Numbered from the stretch's first letter, positions 8,176 to 17,359 are shown. The stretch is DNA of 64,000 bases from Streptomyces zagrosensis (GCF_014203645.1 NZ_JACHJL010000005.1:186001-250000), one strand, 5' to 3'. Notes: generated by a model from the letters alone, not told the origin. Numbers and translations are program-made.

Positions 8176-9209
8176 CCCGCCCCCACCGCCAGGACCGCCG
8201 CGGCGCCCGCGTGGGGCTCAGGCCCCGGGTTCGCGCCGGACACCGGGCCCGCGCCCACCCGTGCGTACAGCCGCATGACCGCGTCCCGGCCGATGCCCTT
8301 GGTCGGCACATCCATCACGACCCGGCCCTCGCGCAGTCCCACGATGCGGTCGGCCCAGGACAGCGCCAGGTCAACCTGGTGCAGGCTGCACAGGACGGTG
8401 AGCTGGTTTTGGTCCGCCACCTCGCGCAGTAGCCGCATGATCTGCCCGGAGGACTCCGGGTCGAGGGAGGCGACCGGTTCGTCGGCGAGCAAGATGGTGG
8501 GCTCCTGCATCAGGGCGCGGGCGACGCCGACACGCTGCTGCTGGCCGCCGGAAAGGGTGTCCGCGCGCTGGAAGGCCCAGTCGGCGAGCCCGACCCGCTC
8601 CAGATGGTCAAGGGCCCTTTCGCGGATGGCCCTCGGGTAGCTGAAGAGGCCAAGTCGTGGGCCGCGCAGCGAGCCGAGGGCTCCGGTGCAGACGTTCTCC
8701 AACACGGTGAGCCGGCCGATGAGATGGAACTGCTGGAATACGAACCCGATCCGGCGGCGCAGCGCGCGCAGCTCGGCGCGTCCCGCGGTGGCCAGGTTGG
8801 TGCCAAGGACGGTGCCGCCGCCCGCGCTGGGCGTCTGTAGGCCGTCGATGTGCTGGAGCAGCGTGGACTTGCCGGAACCGGAGAGCCCGAGCAGGGCCAC
8901 CACTTCGCCGCGCCTGACATCGAAGGACACCTCGTCCAGGGCGGTGAGCGCCACGCTTCCGCTGCCGAATCGCTTGGTCAGGGAGTCGATCCGCACGACG
9001 ATCTCGTCATCGACGGGCGCGGATGCAACTGCGGCCCGCCGCGCGGCGCCCCCGGTCCTCCCCACCTGCCCGGCCTGCCCAGTTGGGACAGATTGCTCGG
9101 TGTGTCCGGTGCGCCCGGCCTGTGCGGTGTGTCCCGCCAAGCTGGCAGCCTGGGCACTCCCGGCGGTGGTTGCTGCTGCTGCCGACGTACGGGTGGAGGC
9201 GTCGGCCAT
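8172..9209 (-). CDS. phnC: PhnC, phosphonate importer ATPase
   Basis: ATP-binding subunit of the phosphonate importer, 345 aa. The ABC domain starts near residue 70: Walker A GLSGSGKST (108-116), Q-loop FVFQQFHLIGRLTVLENV typical of PhnC, signature LSGGQQQRVGVARAL and Walker B ILLADEPVASLDP. The first ~68 residues are a Gly/Thr/Ala/Gln-rich low-complexity tail absent from ordinary PhnC. ATG 9209 overlaps the phnD stop by 1 bp; GTG at 9212, with a 4-bp overlap, is equally possible. Confidence 0.92.
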   Translation of the reverse strand: MADASTRTSAAAATTAGSAQAASLAGHTAQAGRTGHTEQSVPTGQAGQVGRTGGAARRAAVASAPVDDEIVVRIDSLTKRFGSGSVALTALDEVSFDVRRGEVVALLGLSGSGKSTLLQHIDGLQTPSAGGGTVLGTNLATAGRAELRALRRRIGFVFQQFHLIGRLTVLENVCTGALGSLRGPRLGLFSYPRAIRERALDHLERVGLADWAFQRADTLSGGQQQRVGVARALMQEPTILLADEPVASLDPESSGQIMRLLREVADQNQLTVLCSLHQVDLALSWADRIVGLREGRVVMDVPTKGIGRDAVMRLYARVGAGPVSGANPGPEPHAGAAAVLAVGAG

Positions 9210-10156
9210 CACGATCCCGCCTTGCACTGCTCGTTCTTTGTGGCGGCGCACACGTCGCGCACACTGTTGTAGTCGGCGTCATCGACCTTGACGTAGCCCC
9301 AGTTGGCCTCGGTCAAGCAGTCCTCGCCGCCTGAGCAGTAGCCCTTGGAGCGCAGGTAGTCGGCGTTGGCCTTGGTCTCGAAGACGTTGGCGATCTTCCT
9401 TTGGAGTCCGTCGGCCAGGTCGGTGCTGACGGCGACCGGGGAACCGGGGATCAGGCTGGACTTCCACAGGACCTTGAGATCGTCCTTGTCGATCTTCTTG
9501 TCCTGGACAAGTTGGCGGGTGGCCATGTCCTCGGTGGCGAACCCGCCGTCGCACTGGCCGCTGTTCACCGCCAGCACCGACGCGTCGTGGCCGCCGGACA
9601 TGATCGGGGTGTAGTCCTTCTCGCCCACCCCCGCCTTGATCAGCTCGGCCGTGGGGTAGAGGTAGCCGGACGTGGAGTTCTCGTCCACGAAGCACACCTT
9701 TTTCCTGGCGAGGTCCTTCAGACTGCCGATATTGGAGCCGGACTTGGCTACGGCGACCGACCGGTAGCCAGTTTCGTCACCCTTGTTCTTCACGGGTGAG
9801 GCAATGACGCGCAGATCGACGCCGCTGTCCTTGGCGACGACGTAGGAGAGCGGCCCGTAAAAGGCGATATCGGCCTTGTGCGCGCGCTGGGCCTCGATGA
9901 CCGCGGCGTAGTTGGTCGCCTTTTGCAGCACGACCTCCTTGCCCGTCTCGTCCTCCAGGAGCTTGATGACCGCCTCGTAGCGCTGGGCGAGCGAGGTGGA
10001 GTCCTCGGAGGGGATCGCCGCGACGACCAACTTCCCGGGGTCGCGGGCACCGCCGGAGCTGTCGTCGTCGGACGCGGCACTGGAGCCACACCCGGTGAGG
10101 GCGAGGGCGAGCACGGCACAAACGGCCGCGAGGGGCCCGCGAAGTGTGCTGATCAT
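9209..10156 (-). CDS. phnD: PhnD, phosphonate-binding lipoprotein
   Basis: Extracytoplasmic solute-binding protein of the phosphonate importer, 315 aa. It has a signal peptide ending in the lipobox LTGC (Cys23) and a Ser/Asp-rich spacer, as expected for a membrane-anchored lipoprotein. The fold markers are VVAAIPSEDS near the N-terminus, ADIAFYGPLSYVVA and the mid-protein VCFVDENSTSGYLYP, characteristic of the PhnD/phosphate-phosphonate binding family. It is the first gene of the phnDCE string. A possible PhnF site lies 128 bp upstream of the start. Confidence 0.92.
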   Translation of the reverse strand: MISTLRGPLAAVCAVLALALTGCGSSAASDDDSSGGARDPGKLVVAAIPSEDSTSLAQRYEAVIKLLEDETGKEVVLQKATNYAAVIEAQRAHKADIAFYGPLSYVVAKDSGVDLRVIASPVKNKGDETGYRSVAVAKSGSNIGSLKDLARKKVCFVDENSTSGYLYPTAELIKAGVGEKDYTPIMSGGHDASVLAVNSGQCDGGFATEDMATRQLVQDKKIDKDDLKVLWKSSLIPGSPVAVSTDLADGLQRKIANVFETKANADYLRSKGYCSGGEDCLTEANWGYVKVDDADYNSVRDVCAATKNEQCKAGS

Positions 10157-10508
10157 GGGTGGGTACGGTCCTTCTGCGACGCGGATGGCGGCTGGCCGCC
10201 GGGGCTGCCAGCATCAGCACGGCAGGTGTGAGGGCAGACGCCGCAGGGTGACGGGGCGCTGAACACTGCGGAAGACAACGCGGGACTTGACCTGACAAGC
10301 GCGGATTACACCCACCACAGGGGCCGCACGCTGGTGGCTTCCTGACGAGCGTCTCGGCACCGGCCCGCGGTGCGCCTGCCCGGGCCGCGCCTGCCGAGCG
10401 TCATCGCAACAACCTCGATCAGCTGGCCCCGTGCGATCACCGGATCGGTCTGAAACGTTGGCCCGATCTTGGCCGCACTTGGCCTGCTGCGCGCTGGAGC
10501 ACCGGAGA
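10157..10508. other. Spacer between sigJ and phnD
   Basis: Holds the leader of phnD, including the candidate operator at 10284-10301. No convincing gene; open frames here are extensions of shadows. Confidence 0.6.
10284..10301. promoter_or_regulatory. Candidate PhnF operator upstream of phnD
   Basis: GACTTG-ACCTG-ACAAGCG matches the element at 6065-6082 in 15 of 18 positions; the outer arms CTTG and CAAG are inverted repeats. It lies upstream of phnDCE, so importer and lyase could be co-controlled. The left half-site is imperfect. Confidence 0.5.
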
Positions 10509-11456
10509 TCAGCGGCTGATGGCTGTCTCGTACGCCACGTGCGACAGCTTGTCGGGGTTGCGTACGTGGTAGGCGCCGGTGACGTAGCCGTTCTCGACGC
10601 GCACGGCTAGTACGCCGTCGACCTGTCCGTCGACCCGGACGAGGAGGGCTGGGCCGCCATTGATCTGTACCGGTTCGAGCGACCTTGTAACGTCGCGTTT
10701 CCACCAGCCGCCGGCCAGGAGGCGGGCGACCTTGTCCGCGCCCACGATGGGCCGTAGCAGGGCGTGTCGGACTCCGCCGCCGTCGCTGAGGGCGACGACG
10801 TCGGGTGCGAGGATGTCGAGCAGGCCCTGTAGTTCGCCGGTTTCCACCGCTTTTTGAAAGGCGTGGAGCGCGGCCCTTGTCTGGGCCGGAGAGACAGTGC
10901 CGCGCGGTCGGCGCGCCGCGACGTGGGCCCGGGCCCGATAGGCGAGTTGACGGACCGCGGCCGGGCTCTTGTCGACGGCGTCGGCGATCTCGTCGTACGC
11001 AAGGTCGAACACCTCGCGGAGCACGAACACGGCCCGTTCGACCGGTGCGAGCGTCTCCAGCACCAGCAGCATCGCCATCGAAACGCTGTCGGCGAGTGCG
11101 ACGTCCTCGGCAACGTCCGGCGCGGTCAGCAGCGGCTCGGGCAGCCACGGTCCCACGTAGGACTCCTTGCGCCGGCCGAGCGCGCGCACCCGGTCGAGTG
11201 CCTGCCGGGTGGCGATCTGCACCAGGTACGCCCGTTCCTTGCGCACCGTCGCCGGATCGACGGCCGTCCACCGCAGCCAGGTCTCCTGTAGGACGTCCTC
11301 GGCGTCGGCGGCCGAACCGAGAATCTCGTAGGCGACGGTGAACAGCAGGTTGCGGTGGGCCACGAACACCTCGGTGGCGCTGTCCGGCACCTCCACCCGG
11401 GCGGCGCGATTCGGCGGCTCAGGTGTGTCCGCGGCCCGTGCGCTGTGCTCACTCAT
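10509..11456 (-). CDS. sigJ: ECF41-type RNA polymerase sigma factor (SigJ-like)
   Basis: Extracytoplasmic-function sigma factor, 315 aa. Region 2 (FVAHRNLLFTVAYEILGSAADAEDVLQETWLRW) and region 4 (LAPVERAVFVLREVFDLAYDEIADAVDKSPAAVRQLAYRAR) are followed by a SnoaL-like C-terminal domain. The ECF41 signatures are present: WLPEPLL between regions 2 and 4, LSDGGG in the tail and NPDKL near the end. In this group the C-terminal domain takes over the role of an anti-sigma factor. ATG 11456 is preferred over the in-frame upstream 11498. The divergent gene is an oxidoreductase, the usual ECF41 partner type. Confidence 0.92.
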   Translation of the reverse strand: MSEHSARAADTPEPPNRAARVEVPDSATEVFVAHRNLLFTVAYEILGSAADAEDVLQETWLRWTAVDPATVRKERAYLVQIATRQALDRVRALGRRKESYVGPWLPEPLLTAPDVAEDVALADSVSMAMLLVLETLAPVERAVFVLREVFDLAYDEIADAVDKSPAAVRQLAYRARAHVAARRPRGTVSPAQTRAALHAFQKAVETGELQGLLDILAPDVVALSDGGGVRHALLRPIVGADKVARLLAGGWWKRDVTRSLEPVQINGGPALLVRVDGQVDGVLAVRVENGYVTGAYHVRNPDKLSHVAYETAISR

Positions 11457-11511
11457 ATCCGGCTCCCACCTGTTCGCTTCCCCGCCATGCCCAGCCATCG
11501 TCCGTGCACGG

Positions 11512-11538
11512 GACGCCGGGCGGCGCTGTTGTGTAACA
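11512..11538 (-). promoter_or_regulatory. Candidate ECF41 promoter for sigJ
   Basis: On the minus strand TGTTACA (11538-11532), 16 bp, then CGTC (11515-11512). The described ECF41 consensus is close to TGTCACA-N16/17-CGTC, so this has one mismatch with exact spacing, 55 bp before the start. Confidence 0.55.
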
Positions 11539-11560
11539 CCTGTGACGCGTGGCCTACGTC
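11532..11560 (+). promoter_or_regulatory. Candidate ECF41 promoter for the oxidoreductase gene
   Basis: TGTAACA (11532-11538) and CGTC (11557-11560) with an 18-bp spacer. The -35 element is the reverse complement of the one used for sigJ, so the two promoters would share one heptamer. The spacing is slightly long. Confidence 0.35.
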
Positions 11561-11693
11561 ATACGGCCGCGACTGTTACGGGCGACGGGGGGCCGACGTC
11601 TCCTGTGCGTCAGGACGCCGCGCGTAGGCACCGCGAGTTCCGTGCGCCGGCGTACCCCTCAGACACCCCTGGCACTTGAGAAAGGCATGGAAT

Positions 11694-12458
11694 ATGAGCA
11701 CCAGCAAGTTCGCCGTGGCAGGAGCAACCGGACGGCTGGGACGCCACGTCGTGGACGTCCTGACCGAACAGGGGCACCGGGTCGTGTCGATGTCCCGCGC
11801 CACCGGTGTGGACGTGATCACCGGTGCGGGCCTGGCCGACGCGCTCACCGGTGTCGATGTCATCATCGACGTCGCGTCATGGCACGCCTCCGACCAGGAG
11901 GCCGCCACGGAGTTCTTCCGTACCGCCACCGGTAACCTGCACGAGGCCGGCCAGCGGGCGGGAGTCAGCCGGCTCGTCGCCGTGTCGATCATCGGCGCGG
12001 ACAAGGCCACCGCCGGTTTCGTCGCCGCCCAGCAGGTGCACGAGGAAGCCAATCTGTCCGGCCCACTGCCCGCCCGCATCCTGCGGGCTGCGCAGTTCCA
12101 CGAATTCGTCGGCCAACTCCTGGACTGGCGGCAGGGCGACGTCGCCTACATCCCCGCCCTGCCCACCCAGCTCGTGGCCTGCCGCACCGTGGCAGAAACG
12201 CTGGTCGGCCTGGCCTCCGACCCCAACGCCGCGCAGCCGGGCCCCGGAGAACCGATCCCCGAGATCGCCGGCCCCGTCAAAGAGACCATGTCCGATGCGG
12301 CCGAACTTCTCGGCGCCCGCCGAGGCATCAAGGTGTGCGCGGTCGCGGCTTCCGGCATGCCCGACGCCGAGATTGCGGCGGCCGGTGGGTTCCTGCCAAG
12401 CCCGCACGCCACGCTCGCCGGCCCCACGTTCCGGGAATGGCTCGACGCCCAGTCCTGA
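11694..12458 (+). CDS. NmrA-like NAD(P)-binding oxidoreductase
   Basis: Atypical short-chain dehydrogenase of 254 aa with the N-terminal nucleotide loop AGATGRLGRHVVDVL. It lacks a clear YxxxK catalytic pair, as in the NmrA/SDRa5 group, so it may sense NAD(P) or act on a quinone-like substrate. ATG 11694 is preferred over an in-frame TTG at 11676 and is preceded by GAGAAAGG. It is divergent from the ECF41 sigma factor; genes of this kind are recognised targets of ECF41 factors. The physiological substrate cannot be read from the sequence. Confidence 0.8.
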   Translation: MSTSKFAVAGATGRLGRHVVDVLTEQGHRVVSMSRATGVDVITGAGLADALTGVDVIIDVASWHASDQEAATEFFRTATGNLHEAGQRAGVSRLVAVSIIGADKATAGFVAAQQVHEEANLSGPLPARILRAAQFHEFVGQLLDWRQGDVAYIPALPTQLVACRTVAETLVGLASDPNAAQPGPGEPIPEIAGPVKETMSDAAELLGARRGIKVCAVAASGMPDAEIAAAGGFLPSPHATLAGPTFREWLDAQS

Positions 12459-12643
12459 CCAGGTCAGGCGGACCTGGTGACCTTCGGCGGGTGGCTGGGG
12501 GCCGCCCCGCCGACGTGCCGGACCTCCAGCGCACGACGGCGTTGAGTACCAGGTCGAGAGCGCCCGGGAGGGAGCCACCTACAGCACGTATGGCCGCCCG
12601 TACGTGACGTACGACCACCTGATCGAAAGAAATGGGGACTTCC

Positions 12644-13105
12644 ATGCACGACGCCTCTTCCCGGGGTGAGCCCTCCCTAGCCAGGACGGGCACTGCGGTG
12701 ATGACGACCCGGGTGGTGAACGGTCGTGGCGCGATCACACTGCTGCGGGTGGTGTCCGCTGTCGCCTGTCTTCAGACCCTGGTGCAGGGCCTGCTCGCCG
12801 GGATGCTGCTGAACGGCGACGTCAATTCCATCGACCCGCACGGCTTCAACGCGTACGTCTTCGAGCTGCTGGTGTTCCTCCAGGTCGCAGCAGCCGTCCT
12901 GGTGTGGCGCAGCAACCGCTGGCTGACGTGGCCGTTGAAGGCCGCCATCGGCATCCTGGTGGCCACGTTCACGCAAACCGCGCTGGGTCTGACGAGCTCG
13001 CTCGCCGCGCACGTCACCCTCGGTTTGGCGTTGTGCGCCATGCAGGCGGTGTTCGTCATGCGGGCCTTCACGCTCCGCGCAGACAGGCCAGCCAGGCTCG
13101 CCTGA
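12644..13105 (+). CDS. Small membrane protein, unknown function
   Basis: Protein of 153 aa (157 from ATG 12632) with about four predicted membrane helices: residues ~30-50 (LLRVVSAVACLQTLVQGLLAGML), ~70-88, ~96-116 and ~122-140. No catalytic motif is recognised. It lies 185 bp after the NmrA-like gene on the same strand, so it may belong to the ECF41-controlled unit. ECF41 neighbourhoods often contain membrane proteins of the DoxX type, but the resemblance here is too weak to assign. Confidence 0.65.
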   Translation: MHDASSRGEPSLARTGTAVMTTRVVNGRGAITLLRVVSAVACLQTLVQGLLAGMLLNGDVNSIDPHGFNAYVFELLVFLQVAAAVLVWRSNRWLTWPLKAAIGILVATFTQTALGLTSSLAAHVTLGLALCAMQAVFVMRAFTLRADRPARLA

Positions 13106-13574
13106 GTGACGCTTAGCTTCGAGAAGCACTGCGACCGGCGTGGAGTCGAGCCCCGCATCGCGCCCGCCAGCCTCAACATGCCGGACGTCCGACATGTTGC
13201 TCCAGCGACGCCCCGAGCGATCCCGACGTGCGCAGTGCACACAAGCCCCCGGTACCACCGCAGCGCGTCATAGCCGTAGCTCCGGCAGGTCGCCGTACTG
13301 ACGCCGCAGAGCATCCGGTCCCGCAGGTAGACGCTGCCCGGCTCGCCCGCACGGCCGGCGGCGCACAGCCCCCGGGACAAGCAGTACCCCGAGTTGGTGC
13401 AGTGAACAGACCAGGCGTCGCTGCCGGCGGGGGCGCCATCCCCGTCGTGCGCATTCCACGTCAGTGGACAGAAGGGGAGAACGGGAGAAGGCCCTCCCTG
13501 TCGGCAAAGCCGAGGGAGGGCCAACTCTGCGTTACCGGTGCTGCCACCCGTCACAAGGATCGGTCGGGCGGGTC
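13106..13574. other. Intergenic, contains protease terminator
   Basis: No gene supported. Apart from the hairpin at 13490-13522, nothing recognisable is seen. Confidence 0.5.
13490..13522 (-). terminator. Hairpin terminator of the streptogrisin-like gene
   Basis: Inverted repeat GGCCCTCCCT / AGGGAGGGCC (10 bp) with an inner CGGC-AAA-GCCG, 53 bp after the protease stop. It has no strong U-run, as is common in Streptomyces. Confidence 0.8.
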
Positions 13575-14477
13575 CTAGTAGATGGTCAGGCCGTAGGCGC
13601 TCAGCACCTCGGTGACCGGCTGGAAGAATGTCGTACCGCCGGAGCGGCAGTCGCCGCTGCCGCCGGAGGTCAGGCCGATCGCCCGGTTGCCAGAGCGCAG
13701 GGAGCCACCGCTGTCGCCGGGCTCCGCGCAGACGGTGGTGCGGATGAGGCCGCTGACGACATCGCCGTCGCCGTAGTTCACGCTGGCGTTCAGGCCGGTG
13801 ACGCTCCCGCTGTGGGTGCCGGTGGTGCTGCCGTGCCGGATGACGTTCATGCCGACGGTGGCGTTGGCCGCGCTGGTGATGTCCACGCCGCCCGCGGTAC
13901 CGGGGTGGCTGACGCTGCCGTCGTAGCGGATGACGCCATAGTCGTTGCCCGGGAAGCTGGAGGCCGCGGTGGGGCCAATGAGGGTGGAGTTGCCGGAGTT
14001 GGCGTACCAGCTGCCGCCGCCCTCGGTGCAGTGCCCGGCGGTGACCATGTAGTACGTGGTGCCCTTGCGTACGTTGAAGCCAGCGGAGCAGCGCGAGCCG
14101 CCGGTGTAGATGGCGTCGCCGCCCTGGATGTACTTCTGGAACGTGCCGGCGGTCCGCTGGATCGTCAGGGCTCCGGCGTTGTCACCGGCCGCCTTCTTGA
14201 TGCGCGCTATGTCGGCCTGTGAGACCCGCTTGTCCACCGTGACGTTGACCTTGCCAGTCTTGGCGTCGATGTTCCAGGCGGTACCCGCCACATCCGCGTC
14301 CAGCACGGCATTGCTCGCCTGGGACAACCGTGCCGTGCTGAAGGTATCCGCGGCCGGCTCAGCGTTGGCGCTGGTGGCGCTGACGCTCAGCGCCGCGACG
14401 GCCGCCAGGCCGGCGGCCATGGCGATGCATCTGGAGCGTCCAAAAGTGCCACTGTGGGAGGTGGTGCGCTTGCTCAT
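13575..14477 (-). CDS. Streptogrisin-type secreted serine protease
   Basis: Chymotrypsin-like S1 protease of 300 aa made as a preproenzyme. A signal peptide (about 1-40, ending SANA) is followed by a short propeptide to about residue 115 and a mature domain starting near [11 protein letters not shown]. Catalytic triad: TAGHC (His), [10 protein letters not shown] (Asp) and GDSGGS (Ser). The mature part closely resembles streptogrisin B, including [24 protein letters not shown] and the C-terminal [16 protein letters not shown]. Four cysteines form the expected two disulfides. ATG 14477 follows GGAGAG. GDSGGS replaces the more usual GDSGGP. Confidence 0.95.
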   Translation of the reverse strand: MSKRTTSHSGTFGRSRCIAMAAGLAAVAALSVSATSANAEPAADTFSTARLSQASNAVLDADVAGTAWNIDAKTGKVNVTVDKRVSQADIARIKKAAGDNAGALTIQRTAGTFQKYIQGGDAIYTGGSRCSAGFNVRKGTTYYMVTAGHCTEGGGSWYANSGNSTLIGPTAASSFPGNDYGVIRYDGSVSHPGTAGGVDITSAANATVGMNVIRHGSTTGTHSGSVTGLNASVNYGDGDVVSGLIRTTVCAEPGDSGGSLRSGNRAIGLTSGGSGDCRSGGTTFFQPVTEVLSAYGLTIY

Positions 14478-15049
14478 TGATCTCTCCTCCGAGAAAACCT
14501 TGGTCATCGTTGCCACCGCCCGCTATCGGACGGCCCGGTCAACGACAGCCCCTTCCTGATTGGCATGCCCCTGACAGCACAACAGCCGGTGCGCACCGAC
14601 ATCGCCGCGCTACCCAAGGGGTGAAGCGGCCTGTACGTACCGGCCGCGTCTGCATACCGTTCACCGAGCGAGCGAACACTGACACCGCCGCGACTGCCGC
14701 GTCAACGCCGTGAGCTGCCACGATGGGGCGTTGTCAAATCCAGGCAACCCGCCGAGCCGGGGCCATTCCTTCCACCGGGCCAGCGGCGACGTGCGTGCGG
14801 GGAAGCTGTCGTCGTCATGGCGGTTTCGTGCAACAGCCTGCACATGAGCCTCACATGAGCACTTGTGGCGCATATCATGAGCCGCCTGGCGCGATGGCGC
14901 CGTCGCGGACTGCTGGGGTGCGTAATCGACGCATCGCGTGCCGCGTGGGGGCGCCCCGATGCGACATCCCATGGGCCCGCGGAACGTGTTCGGATCGCAC
15001 CGCTACCCGCTTACGCCATGTCGCACCCGACGAGCCAGTGGAGGGAGCA
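14478..15049. other. Intergenic between protease and XRE regulator
   Basis: Carries the two divergent promoters. The XRE reading frame stays open upstream to 14723, but that extension has no domain and no ribosome binding site. No gene supported. Confidence 0.5.
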
Positions 15050-16381
15050 GTGTCGTGCACCGCAGAGCGAGACCCCCAAGCCTGGGCCACCTTCGGCCGC
15101 CAGCTACGGGCCTGGCGCCGCCGACGTGGCCTGACGCAACGGCAGCTCGGGGTGCTGCTCGGCTATGACCACAGCCTGGTCAGCCGCTGGGAGTCCGGAA
15201 CGCGCGAACCGCTGGGCACCGCGGTACAGCGGCTGGACGAGACGCTTGCCACCGGCGGAGCCCTGGCCGGCGCCCTGAGCGAACCGCCGCCTGAGCAACC
15301 CTCCACCGGCGGTGGCTCGTTTGCGCAACAAGGCCTCTTCGCCCCACTGCCCGAAAACACCGCCGCGACGAAGGTGCCGGTGGACGCGGACCACTGGCCG
15401 GACCAGCTACCCAACGTAGAACTGGCCTGTCCGCTGCACGGCGGCCGGCGCTGCCAGGTGCCTCCGCTCGCGGACGTCCTCGCCGCCATCGCGTCGGGGC
15501 CATCGGCGCTTCCGGCGCACCAGGACCCGGAGCTGCTGCACGGGCTCACCGCGCTCCTCGAACGCCTCGTGGTGCACAACCGTACGGAACTTCCCGTCGG
15601 CACCGCATGGGTTGAGTCGGTGCTGCGGCTGACGGTGAGCTGGTCCCAGGCGCTTCAGGCCGCCGGCCGACCGTTCGGCGGACCTTTGAACCTCTGCGCG
15701 CACTACGCCGTGCTCGCGGGGCGCATCCGTCGCCAATGCGGTCAAAACGCCGCCTCGATGGCCTGGTTCGCGCACGGCAACCAATGGGCGAACGCCAGCG
15801 GCGACCCGGTCGTACGGGCCACGCTGCTAGGCGAGATGTCCATGCTCGCCCGGGCCGAGCACGACCCCGCATCCGCGATCTCCTACGCACGGGCCTCGTA
15901 TGCCTGCACCCCCGACCGCGGCTGGGCCCGCACCATCTCCCACTACCTCCAGGCGCGCGGCCACGCCCTCACCGGTGACGTCCGCGAGTGCCATCGGCAC
16001 CTGGCGCAGGCCCGACGCGGGCTCGACCAGCTCGATGAGCGGGACCTGGCGGAGTCCCCGTGTCTACGCGGCACACAGGGTGTGATGCACGTGGAGGCCA
16101 CGGCCGCCGCCGCGTTGCGTGATCTGTCCGTCACCACCGGGAGCGCCGCGTCCGCGCGGCAGGCGGTGCACGCCGCCCGTACCTGTCTCGGCCACCTTCC
16201 GGAGTGGATGCGCCCCTTGCGCCTGCTGCTCACCCTGCGGCTGGCCGACAGCTACGCGTGCACGGGCGACATCGACGCAGCCCGGGAGACGGCCGCGCCG
16301 TCCCTGTACCTGGCGGCCCTGTCGTCCCGGTCGGTGATCACCGAGGAACTGCGGGGCCTGACGCGGAGACTGCCCAACTAG
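15050..16381 (+). CDS. XRE-family regulator with TPR-like C-terminus
   Basis: Helix-turn-helix regulator of 443 aa. The N-terminal XRE domain (FGRQLRAWRRRRGLTQRQLG, YDHSLVSRWESGTREP; about residues 15-55) is followed by a long helical region resembling tetratricopeptide arrays (pattern around 220-430, e.g. LLGEMSMLARAEHDPASAISYARASY). This layout is common in Streptomyces. The GTG at 15050 is chosen because GGAGGGAG precedes it and the HTH begins 14 residues later. It is monocistronic and convergent with the next gene. Ligand and targets unknown. Confidence 0.85.
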   Translation: MSCTAERDPQAWATFGRQLRAWRRRRGLTQRQLGVLLGYDHSLVSRWESGTREPLGTAVQRLDETLATGGALAGALSEPPPEQPSTGGGSFAQQGLFAPLPENTAATKVPVDADHWPDQLPNVELACPLHGGRRCQVPPLADVLAAIASGPSALPAHQDPELLHGLTALLERLVVHNRTELPVGTAWVESVLRLTVSWSQALQAAGRPFGGPLNLCAHYAVLAGRIRRQCGQNAASMAWFAHGNQWANASGDPVVRATLLGEMSMLARAEHDPASAISYARASYACTPDRGWARTISHYLQARGHALTGDVRECHRHLAQARRGLDQLDERDLAESPCLRGTQGVMHVEATAAAALRDLSVTTGSAASARQAVHAARTCLGHLPEWMRPLRLLLTLRLADSYACTGDIDAARETAAPSLYLAALSSRSVITEELRGLTRRLPN

Positions 16382-16389
16382 CCAGCCCC

Positions 16390-16420
16390 GCCGCGCTGAG
16401 CAGGTGTGCAGCGGCGCGGC
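16390..16420. terminator. Bidirectional hairpin between convergent regulators
   Basis: GCCGCGC / GCGCGGC stem in the 39-bp gap between the stops of the XRE gene and the MmyB-type gene. Confidence 0.5.
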
Positions 16421-17293
16421 TCAACCCGGTACGTCCATGCGCTGTGTGCCGACGACCGACAGCAGCCGCAGCGCTTCTTCGGACGGTGAGCCGGGCGGTG
16501 CGGTGTAGATCACCAGCCGCTGGTCCCGGTCGGCGATGTCCAGGACGTCGCAGTTGACGGTGATCGGGCCGATCATCGGGTGTTGGAGGGACTTACACAA
16601 GGCGGGCTTAGCACACACGTCATGGGAGGCCCAGAGCTGGGCGAACTCCTCGCTGCCGGCGATGAGTTCTTGCACCAGTTCGGCAACCTCGGGATCGTCG
16701 GGGTACCGCGCGGCGGTGGCGCGCAGGTACTGGGCCGAGGTACGAGCGAACGCGTCCACGTCCGACAGGCTGTACAGCCGCTGATCCCGTGGGTGCGGCT
16801 CAAGGAAGACGCGGCGCATGAGGTTTCGGTCGCGCCGCGACACAGCGGAGAAGTCCTCCAAGAGGGCTGCCGCGAGATGGTTCCAGGCGATCACCTCGTA
16901 CGTCGCGGATATCACGATCGCGGCGGACTGCGGCAGCCGGTGCAGCAGATCAAGGATGCTCTGCCGCACCTCGCGCGAAGGGCCGGCTGGCAGGCTCGGC
17001 GGGACGCCGGCCAGATGGTAGAGGTGGTCGCGCTCCGCGTCCGACAGGCGCAGGGCGCGGGCCAGCCCGGCCAGCACCTCGCGCGATGGCCGCGGGGCGC
17101 GGGCCTGCTCAAGCCGCGTGTAGTACTCGGTCGAGATGAACGCCAACTGCGCGACCTCCTCACGCCGTAGCCCGGGGGTGCGCCGGCGGGGCCCAATGGG
17201 CAGCCCGACCTCGGCGGGGCCGATCCGCTCGCGCCTGCTGCGCAGGAAGCCAGCTAACTCGCGTCTGTTCACCTCTCCAGTGTGCGCACGCAT
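16421..17293 (-). CDS. MmyB-type helix-turn-helix regulator
   Basis: Regulator of 290 aa. The N-terminal HTH has the family motif RRTPGLRREEVAQLAFISTEYYTRLEQARAPRPS (about 35-70), followed by the MmyB-like ligand-binding region (IAWNHLAAALL, RRVFLEPHPRD). In this family the ligand domain binds small hydrophobic molecules and the regulator usually controls an adjacent oxidoreductase gene. Here it is divergent from an SDR with 66 bp between starts, which fits local control. Start uncertain: ATG 17293 or 17296, or GTG 17272. Confidence 0.85.
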   Translation of the reverse strand: MRAHTGEVNRRELAGFLRSRRERIGPAEVGLPIGPRRRTPGLRREEVAQLAFISTEYYTRLEQARAPRPSREVLAGLARALRLSDAERDHLYHLAGVPPSLPAGPSREVRQSILDLLHRLPQSAAIVISATYEVIAWNHLAAALLEDFSAVSRRDRNLMRRVFLEPHPRDQRLYSLSDVDAFARTSAQYLRATAARYPDDPEVAELVQELIAGSEEFAQLWASHDVCAKPALCKSLQHPMIGPITVNCDVLDIADRDQRLVIYTAPPGSPSEEALRLLSVVGTQRMDVPG

Positions 17294-17359
17294 CATGCGT
17301 CCCAAACAGGTACAGCCGGTGCCTGGATAGGCCGGGCTGTCGGTCCCAAGCTTGAGGTT

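Noticed and set aside
12772..13554. 260-codon minus-strand frame, possible secreted protein
   Set aside because: Overlaps the small membrane protein gene and the protease terminator; no family, signal peptide or ribosome binding site.
14723..15049. 109-codon upstream extension of the XRE regulator
   Set aside because: No domain, no ribosome binding site at 14723; GTG 15050 with GGAGGGAG is better.
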